Assembly: GCF_005048155.1 (NCBI RefSeq)
Contig: NZ_SUMB01000014.1
Coordinates: 1-64,000 of the forward strand
Length of the DNA stretch: 64,000 nucleotides
Reading direction: 5' to 3'
Source of the DNA: Streptomyces piniterrae
GTDB lineage: Bacteria > Actinomycetota > Actinomycetes > Streptomycetales > Streptomycetaceae
Position 1 is the stretch's first letter; each line of letters begins with the position of its first letter. The notes below the pieces were generated by a model, which ran no database searches, was not told where the DNA came from, and was given only the letters and a program-made list of their open reading frames with translations. Shown here piece after piece: positions 45,425 to 53,813 of this stretch. The translations under genes were made by a program, and so were the position numbers.

Positions 45425-46536
45425 TGCGAAGCAGCGGCAGGAACAACGACAGCGGTAGGGGCAACTACCGCGGCGCGGGCAACAAGCGGGACGACAAGCA
45501 GCAGCGCGCCGGCAAGCCCCGTCCCGAGGAGCGCCGCTACGACGTGGGCGGATCCGCCGGCGGTGACGAGCGCAAGGGCGGCGCGAAGAGCGGCAGCCGG
45601 GGCGCGGCGGCCCGCGGCGGCGCCAAGGGCGGCCCCCGTACCGGCGCCGCCGCCTCCAAGCCGGGCCGCGGCGGCGGCAAGGGCGCCCCGCAGCGCGGCC
45701 GCGGCCAGGCGCCCGCGCGGCCCCGCGAGTACGACGCCCAGGTCGAGGAGCGCAACCGGGCCCGGCACAGCAAGCCGCAGATCAAGACCCCCAAGACCTT
45801 CCCCGGCGCCGAGCAGGAGGGCGAGCGGCTCCAGAAGGTGCTGGCCAGGGCCGGCATGGGCTCGCGGCGGGCCTGCGAGGAGCTGATCGAGCAGGCGCGG
45901 GTCGAGGTCAACGGCCGGATCGTCATGGAGCAGGGCGTCCGGGTCGACCCGGAGAAGGACGAGATCAAGGTCGACGGCCTGACGGTCGCCACCCAGTCGT
46001 ACCTGTTCTTCGCGCTGAACAAGCCGGCCGGTGTCGTCTCCACGATGGAGGACCCGGACGGCCGCCAGTGCCTGGGCGACTACGTCACCAACCGGGAGAC
46101 GCGGCTGTTCCACGTCGGCCGGCTGGACACCGAGACCGAGGGCATCATCCTGCTCACCAACCACGGCGAGCTCGCCCACCGGCTGACGCACCCGCGCTAC
46201 GGCGTCAAGAAGACCTACCTCGCGGCGATCCAGGGCCCCCTCCCGCGCGACCTGGGCAAGAAGCTCAAGGACGGCATCCCGCTGGAGGACGGCTACGCCC
46301 GCGCCGACCACTTCCGCGTCGTGGAGAACACCGGCAAGAACTACCTCGTCGAGGTGAGCCTCCACGAGGGCCGCAAGCACATCGTGCGCCGGATGCTGGC
46401 CGAGGCCGGCTTCCCCGTCGACAAGCTGGTCCGTACGGCCTTCGGCCCGATCGCGCTGGGCGACCAGAAGTCGGGCTGGCTGCGCCGGATGACCAACACC
46501 GAGGTCGGCATGCTGATGCGCGAGGTCGAGCTGTAG
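45424..46536 (+). CDS. rluB: RluB-type 23S rRNA pseudouridine synthase
   Basis: The 370-residue RsuA/RluB/RluF family enzyme has an S4 domain (ERLQKVLARAGMGSRRACEE at ~134-153) and the catalytic domain with GRLDTETEGIILLTN (~233-247), which contains the catalytic Asp. KHIVRRMLAEAGFPVDKL lies near the C-terminus. A ~130-residue Gly/Arg/Lys-rich N-terminal extension is absent from E. coli RluB and may bind RNA. ATG 45424 overlaps the scpB stop by one base. Confidence 0.92.
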   Translation: MRSSGRNNDSGRGNYRGAGNKRDDKQQRAGKPRPEERRYDVGGSAGGDERKGGAKSGSRGAAARGGAKGGPRTGAAASKPGRGGGKGAPQRGRGQAPARPREYDAQVEERNRARHSKPQIKTPKTFPGAEQEGERLQKVLARAGMGSRRACEELIEQARVEVNGRIVMEQGVRVDPEKDEIKVDGLTVATQSYLFFALNKPAGVVSTMEDPDGRQCLGDYVTNRETRLFHVGRLDTETEGIILLTNHGELAHRLTHPRYGVKKTYLAAIQGPLPRDLGKKLKDGIPLEDGYARADHFRVVENTGKNYLVEVSLHEGRKHIVRRMLAEAGFPVDKLVRTAFGPIALGDQKSGWLRRMTNTEVGMLMREVEL

Positions 46537-46573
46537 TCGAGCTCCAGGCGAGCTCCCGGGGTCCGCTCCTGTA

Positions 46574-46604
46574 CCCGCCCACCCCCCGAAGGGGGGTGGG
46601 CGGG
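46574..46604 (+). terminator. G+C-rich hairpin after rluB
   Basis: A perfect 14-bp stem (46574-46587 with 46591-46604) with a GAA loop lies 38 bases past the rluB stop. It lacks a U tract but is very stable, as usual for streptomycete terminators. Confidence 0.75.
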
Positions 46605-46684
46605 GAAAAAACCTACCCCCCGGGAAAAGCCGGCCCCCGCACGGGCGGCCTCGCTTGTGCGAAACGACCTTGCGGCGCCCCACC

Positions 46685-46727
46685 ACCACCCCTTAACGTC
46701 ATCATGACGATTAAGGGGTGGTTTTTT
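46685..46727 (+). promoter_or_regulatory. Terminator-like hairpin covering the ribosome-binding site of the next gene
   Basis: Positions 46685-46696 pair perfectly with 46711-46722 (12 bp); an inner CGTCAT/ATGACG can extend the stem. Six T's (46722-46727) follow at once, then one base, then ATG 46729. The only ribosome-binding-site-like sequence, AAGGGG (46713-46718), lies inside the 3' arm. The element could act as terminator, attenuator or translational lock. Confidence 0.75.
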
Positions 46728-46728
46728 C

Positions 46729-47751
46729 ATGGGTTTCACGGGGGCAACGACGTCCGCCGCCACCGGCGCGCTCATCGGCCTGGCGCTCGGCGACGCACTC
46801 GGCTTTCCGACGGAGTTCAACGACGTACCGGCGATCCTGGCCAAATGCGGCCCATGGCGGGAGATGACGCTGCCCGACCCCGCCTTCGTCACCGACGACA
46901 CCCAGATGACACTCGCCCTCGGACGCGGCCTGCGCACGGCCATGGACCGCGGTGAACTCACCCCACAGCTCCTGGAAGGCCCCGTACGCGACGAATACGT
47001 CGCCTGGTGGCGCTCGCCGGACAACAACCGGGCACCGGGCGCCACCTGCCTCCGGGCCTGCGAACTGCTCAGCACCCCGGAACGGCCCTGGGCACGGGCC
47101 AGCCAGATCGGCTCCAAGGGCTGCGGCGCCAACATGCGCGTCGCACCCATCGGGCTCGCACCGGGGCTGACCCCCGCCCAGCGCTCCGGCGCCGCGCAAC
47201 TCCAGTCCGCGCTGACCCACGGACACCCCACCGCGCTCGCCGCCAGCGACCTGACCGCACACGCCGTGCGCCTCCTCGCCGACGGCGCACGCCCCGCCGA
47301 GCTGCCCGGCCTGCTGCGCGCGTACGCCCACGCCGGCCGCACCGTCTACCGGGAGGACTGGCTCGGCGCCCTGTGGCGGCACAGCCACGACCCCTCGGCG
47401 ACGCAGTTCATCGCCCGCGGCTGGGACGAGTGCCTCGGCGTCCTGGACCGGCTGGACGCGGCACTGGCCGCCCCGGACCGGGAAGCCGACCCGTGCCTGG
47501 CCACCGGCGCCGGCTGGATCGCGGAGGAGGCGCTGGCCACCGGCCTGCTGTGCTTCCTGCTCTTCCCCGACGACCCGCTGACGGCGCTCCGACGGGCCGC
47601 TTGCACGTCCGGCGACTCCGACTCGATCGCGTGCCTCACCGGCGCGTTCGCGGGCGCCCACCTGGGCGCGCCCGCATGGCCCGAGGAGTGGGCCGGCCGC
47701 ATCGAATACCGCGAGGAACTGCTGGCACTGGGGGCGGCGTGGGACGCGTGA
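46729..47751 (+). CDS. ADP-ribosylglycohydrolase family protein
   Basis: The 340-residue ARH/DraG-fold hydrolase has metal-binding motifs in GLALGDALGFPTEFND (~16-31), VTDDTQMTLALGRGLR (~55-70) and CTSGDSDSIACLTGAFAGAH (~296-315). The family removes ADP-ribose from proteins or nucleic acids, or acts on related substrates; the target here is unknown. ATG 46729 sits one base after the T tract of a terminator-like hairpin that contains its probable ribosome-binding site. Its end faces the nucleotidyltransferase gene (80-bp gap). Confidence 0.9.
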   Translation: MGFTGATTSAATGALIGLALGDALGFPTEFNDVPAILAKCGPWREMTLPDPAFVTDDTQMTLALGRGLRTAMDRGELTPQLLEGPVRDEYVAWWRSPDNNRAPGATCLRACELLSTPERPWARASQIGSKGCGANMRVAPIGLAPGLTPAQRSGAAQLQSALTHGHPTALAASDLTAHAVRLLADGARPAELPGLLRAYAHAGRTVYREDWLGALWRHSHDPSATQFIARGWDECLGVLDRLDAALAAPDREADPCLATGAGWIAEEALATGLLCFLLFPDDPLTALRRAACTSGDSDSIACLTGAFAGAHLGAPAWPEEWAGRIEYREELLALGAAWDA

Positions 47752-47831
47752 CACTGCGCTCGGGCTGAACCGACAACGGTGGGAACCAAGTCGGCTCGGC
47801 TCGAGCACAGCGGACACGTCGACAACGGCGA

Positions 47832-48539
47832 TCAACCGATCCGGCTCAGCCCCAGCGCGGCGGACCGCGCGCGGAACAGGAAATCCGACACCCGCGCCCG
47901 GTCCGGCTCGGCCGGAAGCGGAGAGCCGGACACCGCCGCGTCGGCCTCCTCCGACAGCCGAGCCATCCGCCGCTCGACCACGTCCCAGGCGACCTCGCCC
48001 CGCTTCACCGCCAGCAGCTCCTCCCGCGCCTCGCCGACGTCCAGCGTGAGCGTGCCGGTACGCAGCAGATCGCGCGAGGCCGCCAGCACCCGCAGCAGAT
48101 GCATCGCGTGCTTCCACCGCGGCGCGCCCCGCTGCCGCACATCTGCCTGCAGCTGACGCAGCTGCCCGGTCGCGTAGCCGGAGAACGTCCGGTGGACGCG
48201 CCGGGAAAGGAACGCCCCGCGCAGCGCGAGCAGCTCACGGCCCGTGTCGTCGACGCGCTCCACCAGAGGGGAGTGCAGACACTCCAGAATGTTCGGGTTC
48301 ACACGCAGCGCCAGCTCGCAGAACCGCTCCAGCTCCCAGGAGAACTCCTCCTCCCGCGGCCCCTCCACATGTGTCGGCGGCTTCTCGAAGCGCCAGAAGA
48401 GGGCGGTCGGCGCGAGATACACCCCGCGCCGGTCCGTGTCGCTGCTCTCGGTCGCCAGACCGAACGCGCGCGAGCCCATCACACACGCGTAGACGGTGTG
48501 CTCGGCGACCAGGGCGTGACCTGTGGCATCGGCAGACAT
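47832..48539 (-). CDS. Nucleotidyltransferase (DNA polymerase beta superfamily)
   Basis: The 235-residue protein has the nucleotidyltransferase signature VMGSRAFGLATESSDTDRRG (~20-39), a GS-x10-D-x-D-like pattern, and YLAPTALFW downstream. This matches predicted nucleotidyltransferases of the COG3541 type. The enzyme would transfer NMP to an unknown acceptor, possibly an RNA end or a small molecule. ATG 48539 has GGAG nine bases upstream. It is convergent with the ADP-ribosylglycohydrolase gene and divergent from aroH. Confidence 0.85.
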   Translation of the reverse strand: MSADATGHALVAEHTVYACVMGSRAFGLATESSDTDRRGVYLAPTALFWRFEKPPTHVEGPREEEFSWELERFCELALRVNPNILECLHSPLVERVDDTGRELLALRGAFLSRRVHRTFSGYATGQLRQLQADVRQRGAPRWKHAMHLLRVLAASRDLLRTGTLTLDVGEAREELLAVKRGEVAWDVVERRMARLSEEADAAVSGSPLPAEPDRARVSDFLFRARSAALGLSRIG

Positions 48540-48741
48540 CGGGCGATTCTCCCCGGTGAGGCCGTTGGCTGTCACCGGAAATTCCGGCGCCCGCCGTCCG
48601 GCACCACGGCGGGGAAGCCGCGAACGGGGCCGAGGCGCAGCGCAGCGGAGCCGGCCGGGCGCAGCGGATACGCTGATCGTGCGCGCGGAGGTGGGGCGCG
48701 GCGGCAGTCGGCGGCGGCATTCAGAGGCAGGGAGCAGTGAC

Positions 48742-49104
48742 GTGGCGGTACGAGCGGTCCGTGGGGCCGTCCAGCTGGAGCGGGACGACGCGGAGCATAT
48801 GCAGGAGCAGGTCGCGGAGCTGCTCACCGCCATGCTGGAGCGCAACGACCTCCTCGCCGACGACCTGATCAGCGTGTGGTTCACCGCCACCCCCGATCTG
48901 CACAGCGACTTCCCGGCCGCCGCCGCGCGCGCCCTCGGCATCACGGACGTCCCGCTGATCTGCGCCCAGGAACTCGACGTCACCGGCGCCATGGAACGCG
49001 TCGTGCGGGTGCTCGCCCATGTCGAGACCGGACTGTCCAAGGCCGGAATCGCCCATGTCTACCTCGGCGCGGCCGGGGCGCTGCGAAAGGACATCGCGCA
49101 GTGA
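48742..49104 (+). CDS. aroH: Chorismate mutase, AroH type
   Basis: The 120-residue trimeric-type chorismate mutase converts chorismate to prephenate. It starts VAVRAVRGAVQLERDD, with the catalytic-type Arg in VRGA, and contains TPDLHSDFPAAAARALG (~49-65) and the ICAQELDVTGAM region with the active-site Glu (~73-84). The start is GTG 48742 after GGGAG. Its stop overlaps the tyrA GTG (GTGA), linking two successive steps of tyrosine synthesis. Confidence 0.93.
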   Translation: MAVRAVRGAVQLERDDAEHMQEQVAELLTAMLERNDLLADDLISVWFTATPDLHSDFPAAAARALGITDVPLICAQELDVTGAMERVVRVLAHVETGLSKAGIAHVYLGAAGALRKDIAQ

Positions 49105-50186
49105 GGACCGCACTCGTCATCGGAACCGGCCTGATCGGCACCTCCGTCGCGCTCGCCCTGAACGCCCGCGGCGTGCAGGTGTTCCTGGAGGACCACGACC
49201 AGGCCCAGGCCCTCACGGCCGCCGCACTCGGCGCGGGCGCCGCGGAGCCGCCCCCCGGGCCTGTCGATCTCGCCATCGTGGCGGTGCCGCCCGCCCATGT
49301 CGCGACGGCACTGGCCGACGCGATACGGCGCGGCGTGGCCCGCGCGTACATCGACGTCGCCAGCGTCAAGGGCGGCCCGCGCCGCGAGCTGGAGGCGATG
49401 GGCTGCGACCTCGCCGGCTACCTCGGCACCCACCCGATGGCCGGCAAGGAGCGCTCCGGCCCGCTGGCCGCCACCGCCGACCTCTTCGAGGGCCGCCCCT
49501 GGGTGCTCACCCCGGGCAGGGACTGCGACACCGAGGTGCTCAACCTCGCCCTGGAGCTGGTCGCGCTCTGCCGGGCCGTCCCGGTGGTGATGGACGCGGA
49601 CGCCCACGACCGCGCCGTCGCCCTGGTCTCGCACACCCCCCAGCTGGTCTCCAGCCTCGTCGCCGCCCGCCTCAAGGGCGCCGACGAGACCGCCGTACGG
49701 CTCTGCGGCCAGGGCATCCGGGATGTGACCCGGATCGCGGCCTCCGACCCCGCGATGTGGATCGACATCCTCTCCGCCAACCCCGGCCCGGTCGCCGACG
49801 TGCTGTCCGAGGTCGCCGCCGACCTCGACGAGACCGTCCGGTCACTGCGCGCCCTGGAGTCCGCCGACGAGGACAAACGCGGCGGCGGCGCCCACCGCAT
49901 CGAGGACGTGCTGCGGCGCGGCAACGCCGGACGCGAGCGGGTGCCCGGCAAGCACGGCGCCGCCCCGGCCGCCTACGAGATCGTCGCCGTCTACATCGGC
50001 GACCAGCCCGGCGAGCTGGCCCGGATCTTCGCCGACGCCGGCCGGGCCGGCGTCAACATCGAGGACGTCCGCATCGAGCACGCCACCGGCCAGCAGGCCG
50101 GTTTCATCCAGCTCACGGTCGAGCCGCCGGCGGTTCCGGTGCTGACCGCCGAGCTCCGCGAGCGGGGCTGGTCGATCCGCCAATGA
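49101..50186 (+). CDS. tyrA: Prephenate dehydrogenase
   Basis: The 361-residue NAD-dependent enzyme makes 4-hydroxyphenylpyruvate from prephenate. The Rossmann motif is VIGTGLIGTSVALALN (~6-21), the catalytic-region His is in GTHPMAGKERSG (~112-123), and an ACT domain lies at the C-terminus (IVAVYIGDQPGELARIFADA, GVNIEDVRIEH), suggesting feedback control by tyrosine. GTG 49101 overlaps the aroH stop. Cytidylate kinase follows. Confidence 0.94.
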   Translation: MRTALVIGTGLIGTSVALALNARGVQVFLEDHDQAQALTAAALGAGAAEPPPGPVDLAIVAVPPAHVATALADAIRRGVARAYIDVASVKGGPRRELEAMGCDLAGYLGTHPMAGKERSGPLAATADLFEGRPWVLTPGRDCDTEVLNLALELVALCRAVPVVMDADAHDRAVALVSHTPQLVSSLVAARLKGADETAVRLCGQGIRDVTRIAASDPAMWIDILSANPGPVADVLSEVAADLDETVRSLRALESADEDKRGGGAHRIEDVLRRGNAGRERVPGKHGAAPAAYEIVAVYIGDQPGELARIFADAGRAGVNIEDVRIEHATGQQAGFIQLTVEPPAVPVLTAELRERGWSIRQ

Positions 50187-50283
50187 CTCCGTGGACGGCG
50201 CCGTACGGGTGAGCCAGTAACCTTGTGCGAGGCCCATATGGCCGTGGACCCCCGCCCCGTGTACAAGAAAGGTGTTCGTCACC

Positions 50284-51006
50284 GTGGAAACCGCCGCTCG
50301 GACCGCCCCGGCTGCAGTGATTGTCGCCATCGACGGCCCCGCTGGCACGGGCAAGTCCAGCACCTCCAAGGCCGTGGCCGCCAAGCTGGGCCTCGGCTAC
50401 CTCGACACCGGCGCCCAGTACCGGGCGATCACCTGGTGGATGCTTACCAACGGGATCGACGTCAACGACGCGCGGGCGGTGGCCGACGCCGCCGCCAAGC
50501 CCGTGATCGTCTCCGGCACCGACCCGGCCGCCCCGACCATCGCGGTCGACGGCCTGGACGCCGCGGGCCCGATCCGCACCCAGGAGGTCACCTCCGCGGT
50601 CAGCGCCGTGAGCGCCGTCCCCGAGGTGCGCGCCCGGATCACCGCCCTGCAGCGCAGCATCGCCGCCGAGGCCCCCCGCGGCATCGTCGTCGAAGGCCGC
50701 GACATCGGCATCACCGTCCTGCCGGACGCCGACCTCAAGGTCTTCCTCACCGCCTCCGCCGAGGCGCGGGCGGCCCGCCGCAGCGGCGAACTCAAGGGCA
50801 AGGAGGCCACCGACCTGGCCGCCACCCGCGAGGCGCTGATGAAGCGGGACGCCGCGGACTCCTCCCGCAAGACCTCCCCGCTGGCCAAGGCGGACGACGC
50901 GGTCGAGGTGGACACCACCGACCTCACCCTGGACCAGGTCATCGAGTGCGTGGTCACCCTCATCGAGGGTGCCGGCGCCGAAAAGGCGGGGCGGGCCGCT
51001 CGGTGA
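50284..51006 (+). CDS. cmk: Cytidylate kinase
   Basis: The 240-residue enzyme phosphorylates CMP/dCMP. P-loop: AIDGPAGTGKSSTSKAVA (~16-33); then YLDTGAQYRAITWWML (~41-56), the substrate-binding GRDIGITVLPDADLKVFLTA (~141-160) and RAARRSGELKG. GTG 50284 lies 11 bases after AAAGG; GTG 50272 in frame abuts that site and is less likely. The stop overlaps the acyltransferase start. Confidence 0.95.
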   Translation: METAARTAPAAVIVAIDGPAGTGKSSTSKAVAAKLGLGYLDTGAQYRAITWWMLTNGIDVNDARAVADAAAKPVIVSGTDPAAPTIAVDGLDAAGPIRTQEVTSAVSAVSAVPEVRARITALQRSIAAEAPRGIVVEGRDIGITVLPDADLKVFLTASAEARAARRSGELKGKEATDLAATREALMKRDAADSSRKTSPLAKADDAVEVDTTDLTLDQVIECVVTLIEGAGAEKAGRAAR

Positions 51007-51662
51007 CGGAGGACGGCAGGACGGCGCCCAGCCCCAAGGGCGCCGCGGTCGGCCGGCGGATCGGCATCGGCCTGATGTACGGGCTGTGGCGGCCGCGCGT
51101 GCTGGGCGCCTGGCGGGTCCCGTCCGCCGGACCGGTGATCCTCGCCGTGAACCACTCGCACGGGATCGACGGCCCGATGCTGATGGGCACCGCGCCCCGC
51201 CCGGTGCACTTCCTGATCAAGAAGGAAGCGTTCGTCGGCCCCCTGGACCCGTTCCTGCGGGGCATCGGACAGCTGAAGGTCGACCGCGACAGCACCGACC
51301 GCAAGGCGATCACCGACGCGCTCGGCGTACTGGACGGCGGCGGAGTGCTGGGGATCTTCCCGGAAGGCACCCGCGGCGAGGGCGACTTCGCGTCGCTGCG
51401 GGCCGGGCTCGCCTACTTCGCGGTGCGCTCCGGCGCACCCGTCGTCCCCGTGGCGGTGCTCGGCAGCACCGACCGCACCAGCCGGCTGACCCCGGCCATA
51501 CCGCCGCTGCGCGGCCGCGTCGACGTCGTCTTCGGGGACGGCTTCCAGGCGGGCGACGGCAGCGGGCGGCGTACCCGCAAGGCGCTGGACGAGGCGACCG
51601 TGCGGATCCAGGAGCGGCTGACCGCCCACCTGGCAGCGGCCAGGCGCCTGACCGGGCGCTGA
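51003..51662 (+). CDS. 1-acyl-glycerol-3-phosphate acyltransferase (PlsC family)
   Basis: This 219-residue LPLAT protein transfers an acyl chain to lysophosphatidic acid or a similar acceptor. Motif I is VNHSHGIDGP (His-x4-Asp, ~49-58), motif III is GIFPEGTRGEG (~119-129), followed by the hydrophobic GAPVVPVAVLGS. GTG 51003 overlaps the cmk TGA. It lies in the conserved cmk-plsC-der order typical of streptomycetes. Confidence 0.92.
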   Translation: MTEDGRTAPSPKGAAVGRRIGIGLMYGLWRPRVLGAWRVPSAGPVILAVNHSHGIDGPMLMGTAPRPVHFLIKKEAFVGPLDPFLRGIGQLKVDRDSTDRKAITDALGVLDGGGVLGIFPEGTRGEGDFASLRAGLAYFAVRSGAPVVPVAVLGSTDRTSRLTPAIPPLRGRVDVVFGDGFQAGDGSGRRTRKALDEATVRIQERLTAHLAAARRLTGR

Positions 51663-51731
51663 CCGACACTTTGAGTAGTGGGGCGCCACCAGCGCCCCAC
51701 CGATGACGATGATGAACGAGGAACGGACTTC

Positions 51732-53192
51732 ATGAACGACCAGACCCCCACCGGTGACGAGCACGGTGCGCTCGGCGACGCCGAGTACGCGGAGTTCATG
51801 CAGCTCGCCGCGGAGGAGGGCTTCGACCTCGAGGAGGTCGAGGGCGACATCGCCGCGGCCGGCCACGGCCCGCTGCCCGTCCTCGCCGTCATCGGCCGCC
51901 CCAACGTCGGCAAGTCGACCCTGGTGAACCGCATCATCGGCCGCCGCGAGGCGGTCGTCGAGGACAAGCCCGGCGTCACCCGCGACCGCGTCACCTACGA
52001 GGCCGACTGGAACGGCCGCCGCTTCAAGGTCGTCGACACCGGCGGCTGGGAGCAGGACGTCCTCGGCATCGACGCCTCCGTGGCGATGCAGGCCGAATTC
52101 GCCATCGAGGCGGCGGACGCGGTCGTCTTCGTCGTCGACTCCAAGGTCGGCGCCACCGACACCGACGAGGCCGTCGTCAAGCTGCTGCGCCGCTCCGGCA
52201 AGCCGGTCGTGCTGGTCGCCAACAAGGTCGACGGCGCCTCCGGCGAGGCCGACGCCGCCATGCTGTGGTCGCTGGGCCTCGGCGAGCCGTACCCGGTCTC
52301 CGCGCTGCACGGCCGCGGCACCGGCGACATGCTCGACGCCGCCCTGGAGGCGCTGCCCGAGGCGCCCGCGCAGACCTTCGGCGCCGCGCTCGGCGGCCCC
52401 CGCCGGATCGCGCTGATCGGCCGCCCCAACGTCGGCAAGTCGTCGCTGCTGAACAAGGTCGCGGGCGAGGAGCGGGTGGTCGTCAACGAGATGGCCGGCA
52501 CCACCCGCGACCCGGTCGACGAGCTGATCGAACTCGGCGGAAAGACCTGGAAGTTCGTGGACACCGCCGGCATCCGCCGCCGGGTGCACCTCCAGGAAGG
52601 CGCCGACTACTACGCCTCGCTGCGCACCGCGGCGGCCGTGGAGAAGGCCGAGGTCGCGGTCGTCCTCATCGACACCAGCGAATCCATCAGCGTCCAGGAC
52701 CAGCGGATCATCACGATGGCCGTGGAAGCCGGGCGTGCCCTGGTCATCGCCTACAACAAGTGGGACACCCTCGACGAGGAGCGCCGCTTCTACCTGGAGC
52801 GGGAGATCGAGCGGGACCTCGTACAGGTCCCCTGGGCGATGCGGGTGAACGTCTCCGCGCGCACCGGCCGCCACATGGAGAAGCTGGTCCCGGCGATCGA
52901 GACCGCGCTCGCCGGATGGGAGACCCGCATCCCCACCGGGAAGCTCAACGCCTTCCTCGGCGAGATCGTGGCCTCCCACCCGCACCCGATCCGCGGCGGC
53001 AAGCAGCCCCGCATCCTCTTCGGCACCCAGGCCGGCACCAAGCCCCCCCGTTTCGTCCTCTTCGCCTCCGGCTTCCTGGAGGCCGGCTACCGCCGCTTCA
53101 TCGAGCGCCGGCTGCGTGAGGAGTTCGGCTTCGAGGGGACGCCGATCCACATTTCGGTGCGGGTGCGGGAGAAGCGGAGCAAGAAGAAGTAG
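51732..53192 (+). CDS. der: Ribosome-assembly GTPase Der (EngA)
   Basis: The 486-residue protein has two tandem GTPase domains required for 50S subunit assembly. First G domain: GRPNVGKSTLVNRI (~56-69), DKPGVTRDRVTYEA, DTGGWEQD, NKVD. Second: GRPNVGKSSLLNKV (~230-243), AGTTRDPVDELIE, DTAGIRRR, NKWD. The C-terminal KH-like domain ends PIHISVRVREKRSKKK. ATG 51732 follows GAGGAACGG. The last ~45 bp of its conserved 3' region recur downstream at 53266-53310. Confidence 0.96.
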   Translation: MNDQTPTGDEHGALGDAEYAEFMQLAAEEGFDLEEVEGDIAAAGHGPLPVLAVIGRPNVGKSTLVNRIIGRREAVVEDKPGVTRDRVTYEADWNGRRFKVVDTGGWEQDVLGIDASVAMQAEFAIEAADAVVFVVDSKVGATDTDEAVVKLLRRSGKPVVLVANKVDGASGEADAAMLWSLGLGEPYPVSALHGRGTGDMLDAALEALPEAPAQTFGAALGGPRRIALIGRPNVGKSSLLNKVAGEERVVVNEMAGTTRDPVDELIELGGKTWKFVDTAGIRRRVHLQEGADYYASLRTAAAVEKAEVAVVLIDTSESISVQDQRIITMAVEAGRALVIAYNKWDTLDEERRFYLEREIERDLVQVPWAMRVNVSARTGRHMEKLVPAIETALAGWETRIPTGKLNAFLGEIVASHPHPIRGGKQPRILFGTQAGTKPPRFVLFASGFLEAGYRRFIERRLREEFGFEGTPIHISVRVREKRSKKK

Positions 53193-53310
53193 CGGGGGCT
53201 GTCGGGCGGCGGCTGCCCCGGGTCGCGGCTGGGGGTCCGGGGGTCGGCCCCCGGGGTGGTGCGGTATCGAGCGCCGGCTGCGTGAGGAGTCCGGCTTCGA
53301 GGGGACGCCG
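53100..53310 (+). repeat. 45-bp direct duplication of the der 3' end
   Basis: Copy 1 (53100-53144) lies within der and encodes IERRLREEFGFEGTP. Copy 2 (53266-53310) lies 166 bp downstream in non-coding DNA and differs at one base (TTCGGC to TCCGGC). A palindromic hairpin CCGGGGG-TCGG-CCCCCGG (53237-53254), probably the der terminator, lies between the copies. Confidence 0.88.
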
Positions 53311-53352
53311 TGGCGGGGCTTCCGGGCCGTGGAGACCGGCCGCGCGGGCGGA

Positions 53353-53697
53353 TCAGCGTCCGTGCGACCGGGAGTCCCGCTGGCCCGGTGGCAGGGCCGC
53401 CGGGGTGCGGCCCCGCGGGTGGTACGGCTGGCGGCCGACGACCTCCCAGTGGCCCGTGGACGCCGTCGTCTGGCCCCAACTCCCGTTGCCGCGCAGCGAT
53501 TCCGGGATCTCCGGCTCGTCCGTACGGTCCCCGGGCAGCGCGCGGAAGGAACGGCGGTATTCGGCGTACAGCGCGTCATAGATCGGCGTGGCCGAACCAC
53601 GGTCGGCGGTGTGCGTGGACCGCGGTTCGTGCGACGGGCGCATTCCGGGGATCGGGTGGGGGTACTGGGCGCGGGAGGACGGGTCGTATGCGTGCAC
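53353..53697 (-). CDS. Uncharacterised 114-residue protein
   Basis: The product is Pro/Arg/Ser/Tyr-rich and hydrophilic, with HAYDPSSRAQYPHPIPGMRP near the start. A more conserved-looking core is TPIYDALYAEYRRSFRALPG and DEPEIPESLRGNG. I do not recognise a domain. GTG 53697 was chosen because codons further upstream (CGA, TCA, ATT, AGA) are unlike genuine Streptomyces coding sequence. It is convergent with der and downstream of another uncharacterised gene on the same strand. Confidence 0.6.
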   Translation of the reverse strand: MHAYDPSSRAQYPHPIPGMRPSHEPRSTHTADRGSATPIYDALYAEYRRSFRALPGDRTDEPEIPESLRGNGSWGQTTASTGHWEVVGRQPYHPRGRTPAALPPGQRDSRSHGR

Positions 53698-53813
53698 GTA
53701 TCTGCCAACGACCCCGATGCCCGTCGGATGCGGCTTCCCTGCGGAAATGGCTGATCGCGGGGGCAATCCCGCCCATCAGGCGGTGCCGCCCCCGCGATCG
53801 GAGTACCGTCGGA

